Shown in pieces: positions 12,345-22,655 of a stretch of DNA of 64,000 nucleotides. Where the stretch lies: positions 11,459,501 through 11,523,500 of the forward strand of contig NC_087258.1 of NCBI RefSeq assembly GCF_037042905.1, in the 5' to 3' direction. The number at the start of each line of letters is the position of its first letter. Position 1 is the stretch's first letter. Origin of the DNA: Lytechinus pictus. Its lineage: Eukaryota > Echinodermata > Echinoidea > Temnopleuroida > Toxopneustidae. The translations under genes and the position numbers were made by a program. The notes beneath the pieces are model-generated. The model was given only the letters and a program-made list of their open reading frames with translations. It was not told the origin of the DNA and did not search any database.

Positions 12345-13489
12345 GTGTTGGTGTTGTGACAACACCGTACTTGAATCAGGCTGGTGTTATAAGATTGACC
12401 TCGGAAAATATGGTGTATTTCCGGCAGTTTGTGTTGAAGGCTGGTGTTGATTGTCATCTGCTGAACCCAACACTGCACTGTGGCTGCATGGTGTTGATGA
12501 TCTACAAGCAATTTCCCCATTCAGCAACACCGACGTACCCCAGGGATTGGGAGAATCGTGATTTAAAGTTCAGTGTTGGTGTTGATGAACTGTAGCTATT
12601 ACGAACAGGGGGCGAACACGACGAACCATCTCCGTAAAATTATCTTTTACATTTAAGATGAGAGCAAATCATTAGAGTTTTAATACATTTCAATGAAAAA
12701 TAATATTACGCTTGGTGTTGGAGCTCAGTTCAGCAGCCCTTTCACGCTCTCAACACCGTACACCGTACTTGAAATCACCCAAATGACTTGCTACCTGGCA
12801 TTCCTGCCTTATTTATTATACGCTGCCTTGAATTGACTTGGTCGGTCCTGCCTGGCCTAGCCTGGACCGAGTGTTTTCCAACTGCAGTCAAACCTGTAGT
12901 TGCTATGTGAGGCATGCTACACTTGACGCTGAAATATCATTTAATAGTTATGGCACGAGCGAGACTAGGCCATGGCCATGCATATTGAGATATCAGTTGA
13001 CTTCTATCTTAATCAAAAAGAGGCACTCTCTAGTTACAGTAGGCAGTAGCTACGTTACTCTGAGTGAGGCCAAGTTACGCGACCTCCTTTTTTGATTTTG
13101 TAAATACTGAGAGACTGCAATTACACATGTGAGTTTTTGTGATGATTACTGACGTTGCAATTGGCATTGCATACCGAGTCATTAAACAATTGTAGACAGA
13201 AACAGAGATTGCAACTCGCAAGAAAATGTAATACATCTTAATTTTTATTACATATGCATATGTTTTTTTGGTATTAGTCTTGTTTGAGAAAAAGAGGATG
13301 TCAAAAAAGTTTGAATGCTACAAAGGCCTCAATAAATATCACACGTAATTATCTTGATTTCTCTTAATTATGTGAAGAGACTTGTAACAGAAAGAATGAA
13401 AAGAAATGAATAGCTGTAATAATAGTTGTAATGTTTTTTGATAGAATCATGAACAGATTACAGATGATGATGGCACAGTGTTGAAAACT
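12345..13489. other. Core of the foldback element, right half
   Basis: It begins with several GGTGTTG words (12345-12600), a weak echo of short-word arrays, then continues as AT-rich sequence with no recognisable gene. Confidence 0.5.
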
Positions 13490-14737
13490 GTTTGATGGAG
13501 ATGGCGCATCGTTGGATTTGTTTAGAATTAGACCAACAAAGAATCAACGTTACAACAACATTTAACCGATATTAGACAAACATTGAATCAACGTTTACGC
13601 CAACGTTGGACTAACATTGGACTAAAGTTGAATCAACTTTCCATCAACATTGGACCAACATTATACCAACGTTGGATCAACGTCACCCAACGTTGGACCA
13701 ACATTGGACCAACGCTGCCATACCTGCCTCATCTGGACAATGATTATGCACTCATGAATATTCATTACATCAGTAAATGACCAAAATTTTAGGTAATATT
13801 GCTATAATAATTAGAGTATTTATGTTTATTCAATATTTCCACCATGAAAAGTTTCAGAAAAGTATGTGGCTCCATTACCATATCATATATAATCAAAACA
13901 TATTATTCTAAGTGAAATATTCAAGGTTAAGTGTGGAAAATGATATTAACTGTATTCTGCCAAGTATAGCAAAGTTGCTCTATATATAGGAGTCAATGAC
14001 AGGTTACAGTGGATAGGTGTAGGATGATAGGAATAGGATATAGGATTAGGATGTAGGATTTTAGGATAGGATAAGACATATGATGATAAAGATTTGAGTG
14101 TAGAGTTGTAATGGTGGACTTCACCTTGAAACCAATTAATGTTTTGTTAATTACTGCCATACGTTGGAATAACGTTGGAGCAATGTTGGAGCAACGTTGT
14201 GACAACGTTGTAACAATGTTGGAGCAATGTTGCCAGACAACGTTGGAGCATTGTTGCTGGACAGCGTTGAACCAACGTTGTAAACATAGTTGGACTGACG
14301 ATGTATGCAAGTGCACGTCCATCGCTGCTTCAACGTTGCCCATCAACGTTGCAGCAACGCTGTTATTGATGACTCAGCCGACATTATACCAACGTTGGAG
14401 CATTGATGGTGGACAACGTTGAACTGACGTTGGAAATGTTGTTGGTCTGACGATGTATGGACGTGCACTTCTATCGATGATACAACGTTGCTTACCAACG
14501 TTGTAGCAATGTTGTATTTGACTATTTAGCCAACATTGGATCAACGTTGCCAGACAACGTTGAAACATTGTTGCTGGACAACGATGAACTAACGTTGGAA
14601 ATGTTGTTGGTCTGACGATGTATGCGCGTGCACTTCTATCGATGATGCAACGTTGGCCTGCCAACGTTGAGGCAACGTTGGGAAAAAAATTCCCAACGTT
14701 GATCCAACGTTGGTCCAACGCTGTATTGTTACCTGGG
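13490..14737. repeat. Right CAACGTTGG array
   Basis: Dense words CCAACGTTGG, CCAACATTGG and CAACGTTGTAG, separated at 13800-14150 by non-array DNA. A longer unit containing CTGACGATGTATG recurs near 14290, 14450 and 14615. This is the inverted partner of the left array. Confidence 0.85.
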
Positions 14738-15619
14738 ACATTACAAAAACTTAACCTTGGTTAAGATTTAAATGTTGACGACGCCGCCGCCGCCGTCGCC
14801 GTCGGAAAAGCGGCGCCTATAGTCTCGCTCTGCTATGCAGGCGAGACAAAAACGAATAGAAGTGAACATCTTATTGAATTAGGCGTACCTATAGTTCGTG
14901 GGCCTTTAGGGTATTTCTTACAATCAAGATTCTTAATCAGACAAATGTCAAGAGTTGAATTTGGTCACTGATTACAAAAGGGTTTCTATTTTGAAAAAAA
15001 AAACGTCATTGTCAAAATTTGTAATACATAAACATAGTTTTCAAAGTTCTGACAAACCATCAAATATATTTTTCAAGGCAAAAACGCGGAGCCTCAATGA
15101 CTGCGGGACAAGATTTGTCATACTGTCCTCTAGTGTCTGAAAGCAAAATTATTATTTTCAAATGTAACGTAAGAAACGCTTTTGCACGAGTACGTAGAAT
15201 GCATCTTAAAACAATATCAAGCGAGCACCAATCAACACCAACCGAAAACAAAACAAATAACAAGATACAAACATGAAAAACAGAATGCGAAGCAAATTTT
15301 GCATTGTCTCCTATATATACACATATTTACACATATAAATATCATATTTTAACCATGGCAACTTTAGTTCGGAAGCCTTTAGAGTGCCAGAAATACCTGA
15401 TCCCCAGGGGTGGTACCAGGGCAATTTGATAGGGGTGTCCTATTTGATGAGGGACTCTCCATACCAATTTATATTTAAAACAGCAAGGCTGTGACAGAAT
15501 GTGCCAGATACCCGCAGAAATGAAAATCATTTTTATTCAAGGACCCATACGGCATCTAAAACCCACGTCAAGCGCGCTGGTACGAGTAGTGAAAATTAAA
15601 GGGGCCTTGTGTTTTTTGT

Positions 15620-15760
15620 AAAATCAGTGCGAGGGAGAGAGAGGGGGGAATCGAGAGAGAGGGGGGAGAGAGAGGGGGGAGAGAGAGGGGAGGGGAGAGA
15701 GAGGGGGGGGGGGGAGATAAGAGGGGAGAGAGGGGGGGGGGGTGGTCAGGCGCGCCGGAA
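15620..15760. repeat. GA/G-rich low-complexity tract
   Basis: Runs of GAGAGAGGGGGG extend to about 15750. This marks the right end of duplication copy A; copy B has a similar tract at 48185-48250. Confidence 0.85.
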
Positions 15761-17750
15761 CACTTTCAGTTTTAGGGGGGCAAAATCCCGAAGGGGGCAC
15801 AATATTTTTGACAGCGTGAGATACCGAAGCGATCGAGCGGGAGAGGGTGTGGGAGCCCCAACGGTAAGGACTTTGTGTAAAAATGGAGTATAAAAGTTGC
15901 GTTTTTAAGAGCATTCAAAAATAAATTTCTTGAGAATTAAACATAGAATTCACTACGAAAGACTATACTCATAATTTATGAGAACCTATGAAATCTACGC
16001 GCAAAACGATCGCTTCGGAATGTGGTTTTCATGTCTGAGGCTGATTGGGTTTTTCCTTTAAAAGAACTTCGGTTTCTTGTCCCTTCTGGCATATGGCAGG
16101 GTTTTCGTGGATTGTGGAGGACTCTGGCAAACCTCCACTTGCTTGAGTTGACTCTGTAGTGTCCTTTTCCTCTTTCTTGTTTACTTTTGAAAAGTATGTT
16201 AGGAGTGATCGAGATCCTTTTGCATTGTCTTGGAGTTCTTTTTGCTCCTTCTGTTTCCTCCCTTCTGACCCAGACTGGTGTTTCTCCATGATCAGGGTCG
16301 CAGTTCCAGCAAATGACGAGCCTGGCAAACGAAATTGTTTCAAACCAATGTAATATAGGCCTTTTAAAGACTTTAAGATGACAAACATGACCGTACGCAG
16401 CCGGGGGCCACCGATCGAGAGGGCAAAAATTCACAAAATTCACCAAAAGTGTGCACGAAATCCTTCAATTTTATTCTAGAAAATGCAAAATCTCCCCCAT
16501 CACAAACCCCCTCGCTTTTAAGTTTCTTCGCAAATTTAGGTCTTGCAGCCCCACCCACCCCCGGATTTTTTTAAATTTTTGCATACGTCCATGAATAACA
16601 AAAGTTCGGATGAACCAGAGAACATAGCTGCCTCTCGATCTGATAAGTAACAGGTTTTGGAATCTAAAATACAAAAGTGCTATATCATATGAGCTGAAAT
16701 AGTATCAGACAAAACGCCTGCCAATCATGCCAATGAAAAGGAATCGAGGAAAATAGGGGCTATGAAAATATCTTAGGATTTTTATAGTAGAGCAGTACTG
16801 TAACGCTTATTTTTTCTTTTATATTCTTTATTTACATTTTTATTCATATCTCGGATAATATGAGTCGGATCAAGTAGACACTTTCACAGATGATTTTATT
16901 TTTTCATGCATAAACATTATCTCTAAGTTGCTTTCGAGTGGGATTCACCATTTTCACAAATTATAAATTATAATCCTCTACACATAATTATTCTGTGTGT
17001 TATTTTCTGATAACATGTCTTTATTGAGTTGAAATGACCTTGGTATTTTCTTTAGGGCACTGACTTGTTATCATTGTATTTACTCAATTTATATTTATTT
17101 GAAAATGAAATAATTGAAATAAGTTTTCATAATTTAAATCTATATCTTTATTAATCTATACTTACTATTTCAGGGATGACTTACACAGGCAACAAGTATA
17201 TGAGATATTGACGACCTCGAGATGTTATGGTTTCTGGGCTTGACAGCTATGACATAGATTCCATATTATGTTGCTGGAGTAACTATAGCGTTCACGCGCG
17301 TTAGTGATATCGGGTCCGGTCTGAGCGTTTCTGGGCGACCGCGCGTTTGTTAGCCGACACAGCCAGCATGCATTGGTGAACCACTTTCAATTTGCCATTC
17401 GGTTTTAGTCTGAAATGTATTCATTAAAATGTTAAACGGTTATCACACTGTAATAAGATGGAAAAGTGGCTTATCAAAGTATGTTTCACAGAGGGACATG
17501 TTCGTCAAAAGACGCGAGGCTTTGTAATTGCCCCGTCAGGGGCGAAATTTTTTCATTTTTGACAATGGAAATGACAATTTTAAGGCAGAAAAGTGCCTTC
17601 ATCGTTTACTTTTGTCCTTAAATAATTTATAATTTTTCTACTTTTAGGGGGGCAAAATCTCGTTTTGCCCCCCCCCAAATTTTATTTAGGGGGGGGGGGG
17701 GGGGCAAGTGCCCCCTGCCCCCCCCCCCCGCTTCCGGCGCCCTTGTTACC
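15761..17750. other. Intergenic region rich in transposon debris
   Basis: It contains a GGGGGCAAAATCCCG word (15773), poly-C/poly-G blocks at 16545-16570 and 17660-17730 of the type seen at hAT element ends, and the degraded coding fragment at 16030-16326. A right hAT-like end (GGCGCCCTTG) occurs near 17736. I see no host gene. Confidence 0.5.
16030..16326 (-). pseudogene. Possible transposase N-terminal fragment
   Basis: A minus-strand frame of about 95 codons reads hydrophilic, Lys/Glu-rich protein with KQKEQKELQDNAKGSRSLL and TYFSKVNKKEE. A possible acceptor (TTTGCCAG) precedes it at about 16327. The composition and the TYFSK word resemble the N-terminal tails of hAT/ZMYM-like transposases, but no zinc-finger or catalytic residues are visible. 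It may be a chance ORF. Confidence 0.25.
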
Positions 17751-17752
17751 TA

Positions 17753-18407
17753 CCATTGTAAAGCTTAGAATCCCCTCTTTCATCTGAAATTACTTAAATT
17801 ATATTTCATTCATGCATGAGTGAGCACAAACAATTTGAAGAGGGGATACCAAAAAGTCACTTGGCGGGCTGTATCTGGGTTTCTAAAAGAAAACCACATT
17901 TTAAAAAAGTTCAATATCTGCTCTTTAATTTGATACCTAAATTACAGAAAATGGCCAAGAAATAACAAAGTTCTGGTTATTTCAAATAAAGCTTGAATTT
18001 CAATAATTTCATAAAATGAAGAGGTTTATACAGGCTAGCGTTCCGAGTCACTCGACACTCCGTTTTGTTGACGATCAGCCATGCAATAAGTCTTTTGTTA
18101 ACCGTGCGATAGCTTCTGTGGAAATCCGGTGAAAACACATTTATTTAATGAAATTATGGAAATACAAGCATTGTTTCGAGGGAACAGAACTTTTTTACTC
18201 CTCGACCATTTTCTGTGATTAAGGTATCAAATAAAAGAGCAGATATTGAACTTTTTAGGCATGTGATTTTCTTTTTGAAATTCAGATACCCCCCGCCAAA
18301 TGAGTTTTTGGTATCCTTTCTTCAAATTGTTTTTTCTCACTCATGCGTGAATGAGGAATAATCTAAGTAATTTCAGATGAAAGAGGAGATTCTAAACTTT
18401 ACATTGG
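17753..18407. mobile_element. Foldback MITE, ~230-bp arms
   Basis: The left arm (17753-17980) and right arm (18185-18407) are complementary with about 85-90% identity by eye. Landmarks are CAATATCTGCTCTTTAAT and its complement, and TCATCTGAAATTACTTA and its complement. Ends CCATTGTAAAG/CTTTACATTGG are bounded by TA on each side (17751-17752, 18408-18409). It has no coding capacity. Confidence 0.85.
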
Positions 18408-18591
18408 TATGTCATTTATCTATTGTATTTGTGATTAAGTTATGATAAATCATCGATAAATCTCGGTTTCGTTTTTTGTGGGACGCACTGTATAATCTTA
18501 TCGCCAACATTTTAAAGAAAAAAAAAACACATCAGGATTACCAAAATGAAATTAATGTAATTTTGCCAAAAATTGAAGTTTGCCCTCTGAC

Positions 18592-18748
18592 CTGTGCACA
18601 AGCCCGCCGAAACTCGCCAAAATCGATATTATCGTTTCTGTCTAGGTTGTTATCGTTGAGAACTTTGACAAAACGAGTCATGGCGTCTGTTTTGATTCGA
18701 TGCTTCCTCAGTTCACGTTCATGCTGCTTCGTAAATACTTGGTGTGCT
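18592..18748 (-). CDS. Probable exon of an EF-hand protein
   Basis: A minus-strand block bounded by an acceptor (CCTTTTTTAG) and a donor (CAG|GTCAGA), 157 nt long (1 + 52 codons). It encodes AHQVFTKQHERELRKHRIK, then a loop with NLDRNDNIDFGE followed by FRRACAQ. The loop fits the EF-hand pattern at positions 3, 5, 8 (Ile) and 12 (Glu), with Asn instead of Asp at position 1. The gene's other exons were not found with confidence; a possible 28-nt upstream exon at 19576-19603 has compatible phase. The protein family beyond EF-hand is unknown. Confidence 0.45.
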
Positions 18749-19118
18749 CTAAAAAAGGAGAACCGTCAAAATTATACTTAATATTGAGAAGATTGCAGCA
18801 TCGATCATAAATTATCTAGAAATGCCCTAGGGCTGCTATGAAAAAAGGTACGTAATTGCATTGATTATAAAGATATAACTTAAAAAAGGACACTTTAACC
18901 ATGTTAACATGTATATATCCCCACTCAAAGGGGTGTTTCCAAGCTTAAAAAAAGTGACACCCCCAAAAAGCACCTCCAAAACAACGACAAACAGAAAACA
19001 AAATAATTTGGGATTTCATTACAAGGGAATGTTTAGAATCTGACCCCGAAAACAGGTTAATGATACGCCTCGACAGTTGATGACCCCAACTTGCCCAATA
19101 CATTAAGATTGGCCATCA
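18749..19118. other. Stretch with no recognised feature
   Basis: AT-rich sequence that would be intron of the EF-hand gene if that exon is real. Nothing else is recognised. Confidence 0.4.
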
Positions 19119-19277
19119 GGCGAGCGTTTCATGAAATGAGTTGTCAGACGTATTATCGGACAAGTTCTGTTTTATCAAACGGTTACCATAGGAACTGTGC
19201 TTGTTAGCCAATCAAAATAAAGGGAAGTTGTCACATCTGACAACTTGTCAGACGAAAATATTGATGAAACGCTCGCC
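19119..19277. mobile_element. Short MITE, GGCGAGCGTTTCAT ends
   Basis: Inverted ends GGCGAGCGTTTCATGAAA and TGATGAAACGCTCGCC. Internal GACAACTTGTCAGACG and GAGTTGTCAGACG words are also complementary in layout. About 159 bp, no ORF. Confidence 0.75.
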
Positions 19278-20927
19278 AGAAGAATTCTAATAGCGGACCA
19301 TTTAGTAAATTATGGGTGTGACCAACTCGGTTATTGCCATGGAAACACATAAGATAGTACTCCATGTTCATGAAACATATTTATAAATTAATTCAATCTT
19401 GTAATCATTTAGACATATTTCATGTATTATGAGGTCCACAATGTAATTAATACCAAAATCAAGGTCATTCGAGGTCAACTAGATGTTGAAAAAAAAAAAC
19501 TCCGGACGTATCCATGAAATCGGTTGTATAAAATGAAATAAAATGTGATTTGGTAAATAATTATATTCAGTTACCTTGCCAACCGTGTGTTTGGTGTTGG
19601 AGCTGGGATAACACATGTAATAGTAAATAATATACCACGCATTGACAGGCTCGCGTAAAACCCAGTCACATTTATACAGAGATCCACAAGGATCAACACG
19701 GCAATGCCGGCATGATCCGGGAAGGTCCGGGATAGTTATGCCCTGGACGCCCTGTTCCTGGAACGCCGTGTGCGGCGCTCTTCACATCTTAAGCTTTTTC
19801 GGAACATTTCATATACTTTCGTTAGCAGAATCTTTGTCGTCACTAAATAACGCTCGTTTTTTATGTTGGCACTTTTCATTTTTTCGGGGAAATACATGGA
19901 TACAACACTTAATGGTTTAACTTTAAAAAAGTTGAAACTGATTAAAAAGAAAATACGTTTTTTTATTATATGTCACGTGATTGATGACGTTTTTTTACCC
20001 CTGTACCATAATACGTTCGGGGGGAGCCACTTCCTTTAAAAAAAAGCACAACATGATTGTCCAAGAAAACTCGTAAAGCCGGTTTAAGTTTCATTGTCGG
20101 GCGATATCTGTGCGTACAAAAGAATGGGTATCAATAGCAACTAATTTATTATTCTTTATTTTCAATGAATACTCAGGCGTTGTTGTTTTTAGTTGGTTTT
20201 CTCATAGTGTAAACAACGTCCCCCGGGTACAGAGGTTTTGTTGCTTTCGGGTACTTTCCGACTTGAGAATTATCTTGTTCGTTTTGATCATCGTACACGT
20301 TTTTTATTCGGAAATATTCGGAAAAGAATCACATATGTGCACACTGCATATCGCATATGTGGGTCATCATTGACATTGTTCGCCGTATTATTCAGGGTGA
20401 TGGGTAAGTGAAAAGTATGGTCGTGTGACCTTACTTCGCGCGTGACCATATTTCGTGGACGGTCGTATATTTCAGAAAGTACTTAATATCGTGAAAATCT
20501 GATATCACTACCAGAAAAAGTGGTCAAAATTATCCTGTAGTGAAAGTTTCTAGTTGATAAGATTGGAATTTGTTTAAGCTAGGGCTAGGCGATTGGGCAG
20601 GCGCGCGCACCTGCCTCGGCCGATCCTCGCCCATGCGCCCACCACTAACTTAGCACTTAGCTGGCAGGGTAGGAATTCGGACACATCCACACATAAACAT
20701 CTCCGACTAAAGTGAGTACACTAACTACCCCAACATTCACTTCCAATCTAAAAAAACACAAGGTGAGAGGATGTATTCCCTGTATGGGCAATGCATCCTC
20801 TCACCACCCAAATTCTTTTTCCAGCCAAACGTTCTCTGCTCTTTAATTAATGATTAACATGGGCAGTGAAACCTGATCTTATCCTCAGCATCCTAACATA
20901 GCTTCAAACCACCACCTCTCTCTAAAC
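19278..20927. other. Intergenic stretch without recognised gene
   Basis: Contains a GC-richer patch (19660-19780), a CACGTGA E-box word at 19974, and a small hairpin at 20762-20805. The open frames present carry no recognisable domain. Confidence 0.45.
20762..20805. repeat. Short hairpin
   Basis: GGTGAGAGGATGTATT pairs with AATGCATCCTCTCACC (one mismatch) around a 12-nt loop. It is too short for a typical microRNA precursor. Confidence 0.6.
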
Positions 20928-21877
20928 AAGTGGAATGCCTCTGGCCGTCTCACCTGCATCACGCGATTCAATATAGCAGCAGTGCTGATTTTGAAAACTA
21001 CTATAACTCGCACAAGATGTTCAGTGATACTTGGTTACTCTTATTTCCACGTTTTATGAACTAGACCAATACACTTATAGAGATATGATGGCAATTCAAC
21101 AAATACCCCCAACGTGGCCAAAGTTCTTTGACCTTACATGACCTTTGACCTTGATCATGTGACCTGAAACTCGCACAGGATGTTCAGTGATACTTGATTA
21201 CTCTTATGTCCAAGTTTTATGAACTAGACCAACACACTTTCAAATTTATGGCTGTAATTCAACAAATACCCCAATTTGGCCAAAGTTCATTGACCCTAAA
21301 TGACCTTTGACCCTGATCATGTGACCTGAAACTTGCACAGGATGTTCAGTAATACTTGATTACTATTATGTCCAAGTTTCATGAATCAGATCCATAAACT
21401 TTCAAAGTTATGATGGTAATTCAACAGATACCCCCAATTCGGCCAAAGTTCATTGACCCTAAATGACCTTTGACCTTGGTCATGTGACGTGAAACTCATG
21501 CAGGATGTTCAGTGATACTTGATTAACCTTATGTATAAGTCTCATGAACTAGGTCCATATATTTTCTAAGTTATGATGACATTTCAAAAACTTAACCTTA
21601 GGTTAAGATTTTGATGTTGATTCCCCCAACATGGTATAAGTTCATTGACCCTAAATGACCTTTGACCTTGGTCATGTGACATGAATCTCAGGCAGGATGT
21701 TCAGTAATACTTGATTAACCTTATGGCCAAGTTTCATGAACTAGGTCCATACACTTTCTAAGTTATGCTGTCATTTCAAAAACTTAACCTCAGGTTAAGA
21801 TTTGGTGTTGACGCCGCCGCCGCCGTCGCCGTCGGAAAAGCGGCGCCTATAGTCTCACTCTGCTATGCAGGTGAGAC
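20928..21877. mobile_element. ~160-bp-unit element, copy 2
   Basis: Same ends as the composite element at 8214-14847: AAGTGGAATGCCTCTGGC at the left and CTATGCAGGTGAGAC at the right. AAAC precedes it and AAAAAC follows it. Four units hold TGACCTTTGACC at 21139, 21301, 21464 and 21656; the last unit is longer (195 bp) and includes TTAACCTTAGGTTAAGAT. This copy is uninterrupted and gives the reference structure for the family. Confidence 0.82.
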
Positions 21878-22655
21878 AAAAACGCCCATTATCAACCACA
21901 ATACAATCCATGAAATAAGCACAATTTGAACACAAAACAAAACCAAAAAGCCTGTGTATCCATTGACATCTTTTATGATTGATAAGATATCCACGCATAA
22001 AGGATTTGGACATGTTCAAAACCATCACCCCCACCCCATGTGCACCACAAATTCTACACCCTACACATACTATGATAGCCCCCTTTCAGCTCACCAAACG
22101 CAACATATGTTATTCATATCTGGTTCCAAAATACACTGGATTAGGCGTCGATGAGCGTTGATGACTGTACTCAAGACAACTACAAGGCATCTACACAAGG
22201 ATCTAAACGCACCATGCAGGCAGAGCATGTCCTCTACACGGATCATCATGGCGTCAACAAGAACCCCACGAACCAACACGGCAGCTGTACGGACCAACAG
22301 GGAACCCCCTGAATGCTCTGCCAACACGGCAGTCTACGAATGACGCCGGATGTTTTTGACCTCCCCCAAACTGCCGTGTTGGCCTCCCGGACGCGCCCCG
22401 GCGAAATCATTTTTCCCACCGCAGTTCCGGAAGCCAATATGAATAATTCATGACTTGCGTCTTCGGAAGAGTACGCATGCGCATGGACTGTACAAAATTG
22501 TAGCCGTTCGCGTTGCCATGATCAGCACCTTCAAATTGCCGTACCGTAACCCTTAAGTTATTGACCTTAGGCTTAGATCTATATACCGGCCCATCTAGAT
22601 CAAATTCTTAAACACTTATCAAATTGCCATTAATGACAGGAAAAAATGCTTGGCT
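21878..22655. other. Spacer with an inverted copy of the 41850-42045 repeat
   Basis: 22385-22600 is similar, in reverse orientation, to 41850-42045 (shared words GACTTGCGTCTTCGGAA and GCGCATGCG, and a CCGGACGCG/CCAGACG end). 22265-22380 contains CCAACACGGCAG twice and the inverse CTGCCGTGTTGG once. No gene is recognised. Confidence 0.5.

Larger units (their letters stand above)
9140..14737. mobile_element. Foldback element with CCAACGTTGG arms
   Basis: Inverted ends CCCAGGTAACAA (left) and TTGTTACCTGGG (right), with a probable 2-bp AC duplication (9138-9139, 14738-14739). It sits inside the composite element at the place where the related copy reads GATGACATTT. Both arms are arrays of CAACGTTGG-type words: about 1.6 kb on the left and 1.2 kb on the right, around a 2.8-kb core without a recognisable gene. 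The core holds the palindrome at 11692-12344. No transposase is visible, so the element is non-autonomous or its enzyme has been lost. Confidence 0.8.
8214..14847. mobile_element. Composite element with ~160-bp internal units (copy 1)
   Basis: Absent from the empty site in duplication copy B (near 47433) and flanked by AAAAAC on both sides (8208-8213 and 14848-14853). It starts AGGTGGAACGCCTCTGGC and ends CTATGCAGGCGAGAC. The left part holds about five units of ~160 bp containing a TGACCTTTGACC word followed by a CATGTGACCTGAAAC word. A GC-rich right end (CGCCGTCGCCGTCGG) follows. A related full copy is at 20928-21877. The size is inflated by the nested foldback element at 9140-14737; without it the element is about 1.03 kb. 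No ORF. The class is uncertain; ends of this type are widespread in marine invertebrate genomes, from memory. Confidence 0.8.
1117..15720. repeat. Segmental duplication, copy A
   Basis: Copy A aligns colinearly with copy B at about 42028-48230: both begin near a shared TTCGCCTCCC word, both carry patatin exons 1-4 on the minus strand, and both end in a GA/G-rich tract after a shared CCTTGTGTTTTT stretch. Copy A is longer because it has insertions that B lacks: a LINE fragment (1853-2631), a block at about 3100-3925, the 6480-7560 block, and the composite element at 8214-14847. Coding differences seen between the copies are few, so the duplication is fairly recent on echinoid scales (inference). 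Between 14854 and 15620 the copy shows no gene. Confidence 0.85.

Noticed and set aside
13993-14718. Several 60-117-residue ORFs rich in QRW and ATL
   Set aside because: CCAACGTTGG array read in different frames on both strands.
15609-15914. Arg/Glu/Gly-rich and Ser/Pro-rich ORFs
   Set aside because: Purine-only low-complexity tract.
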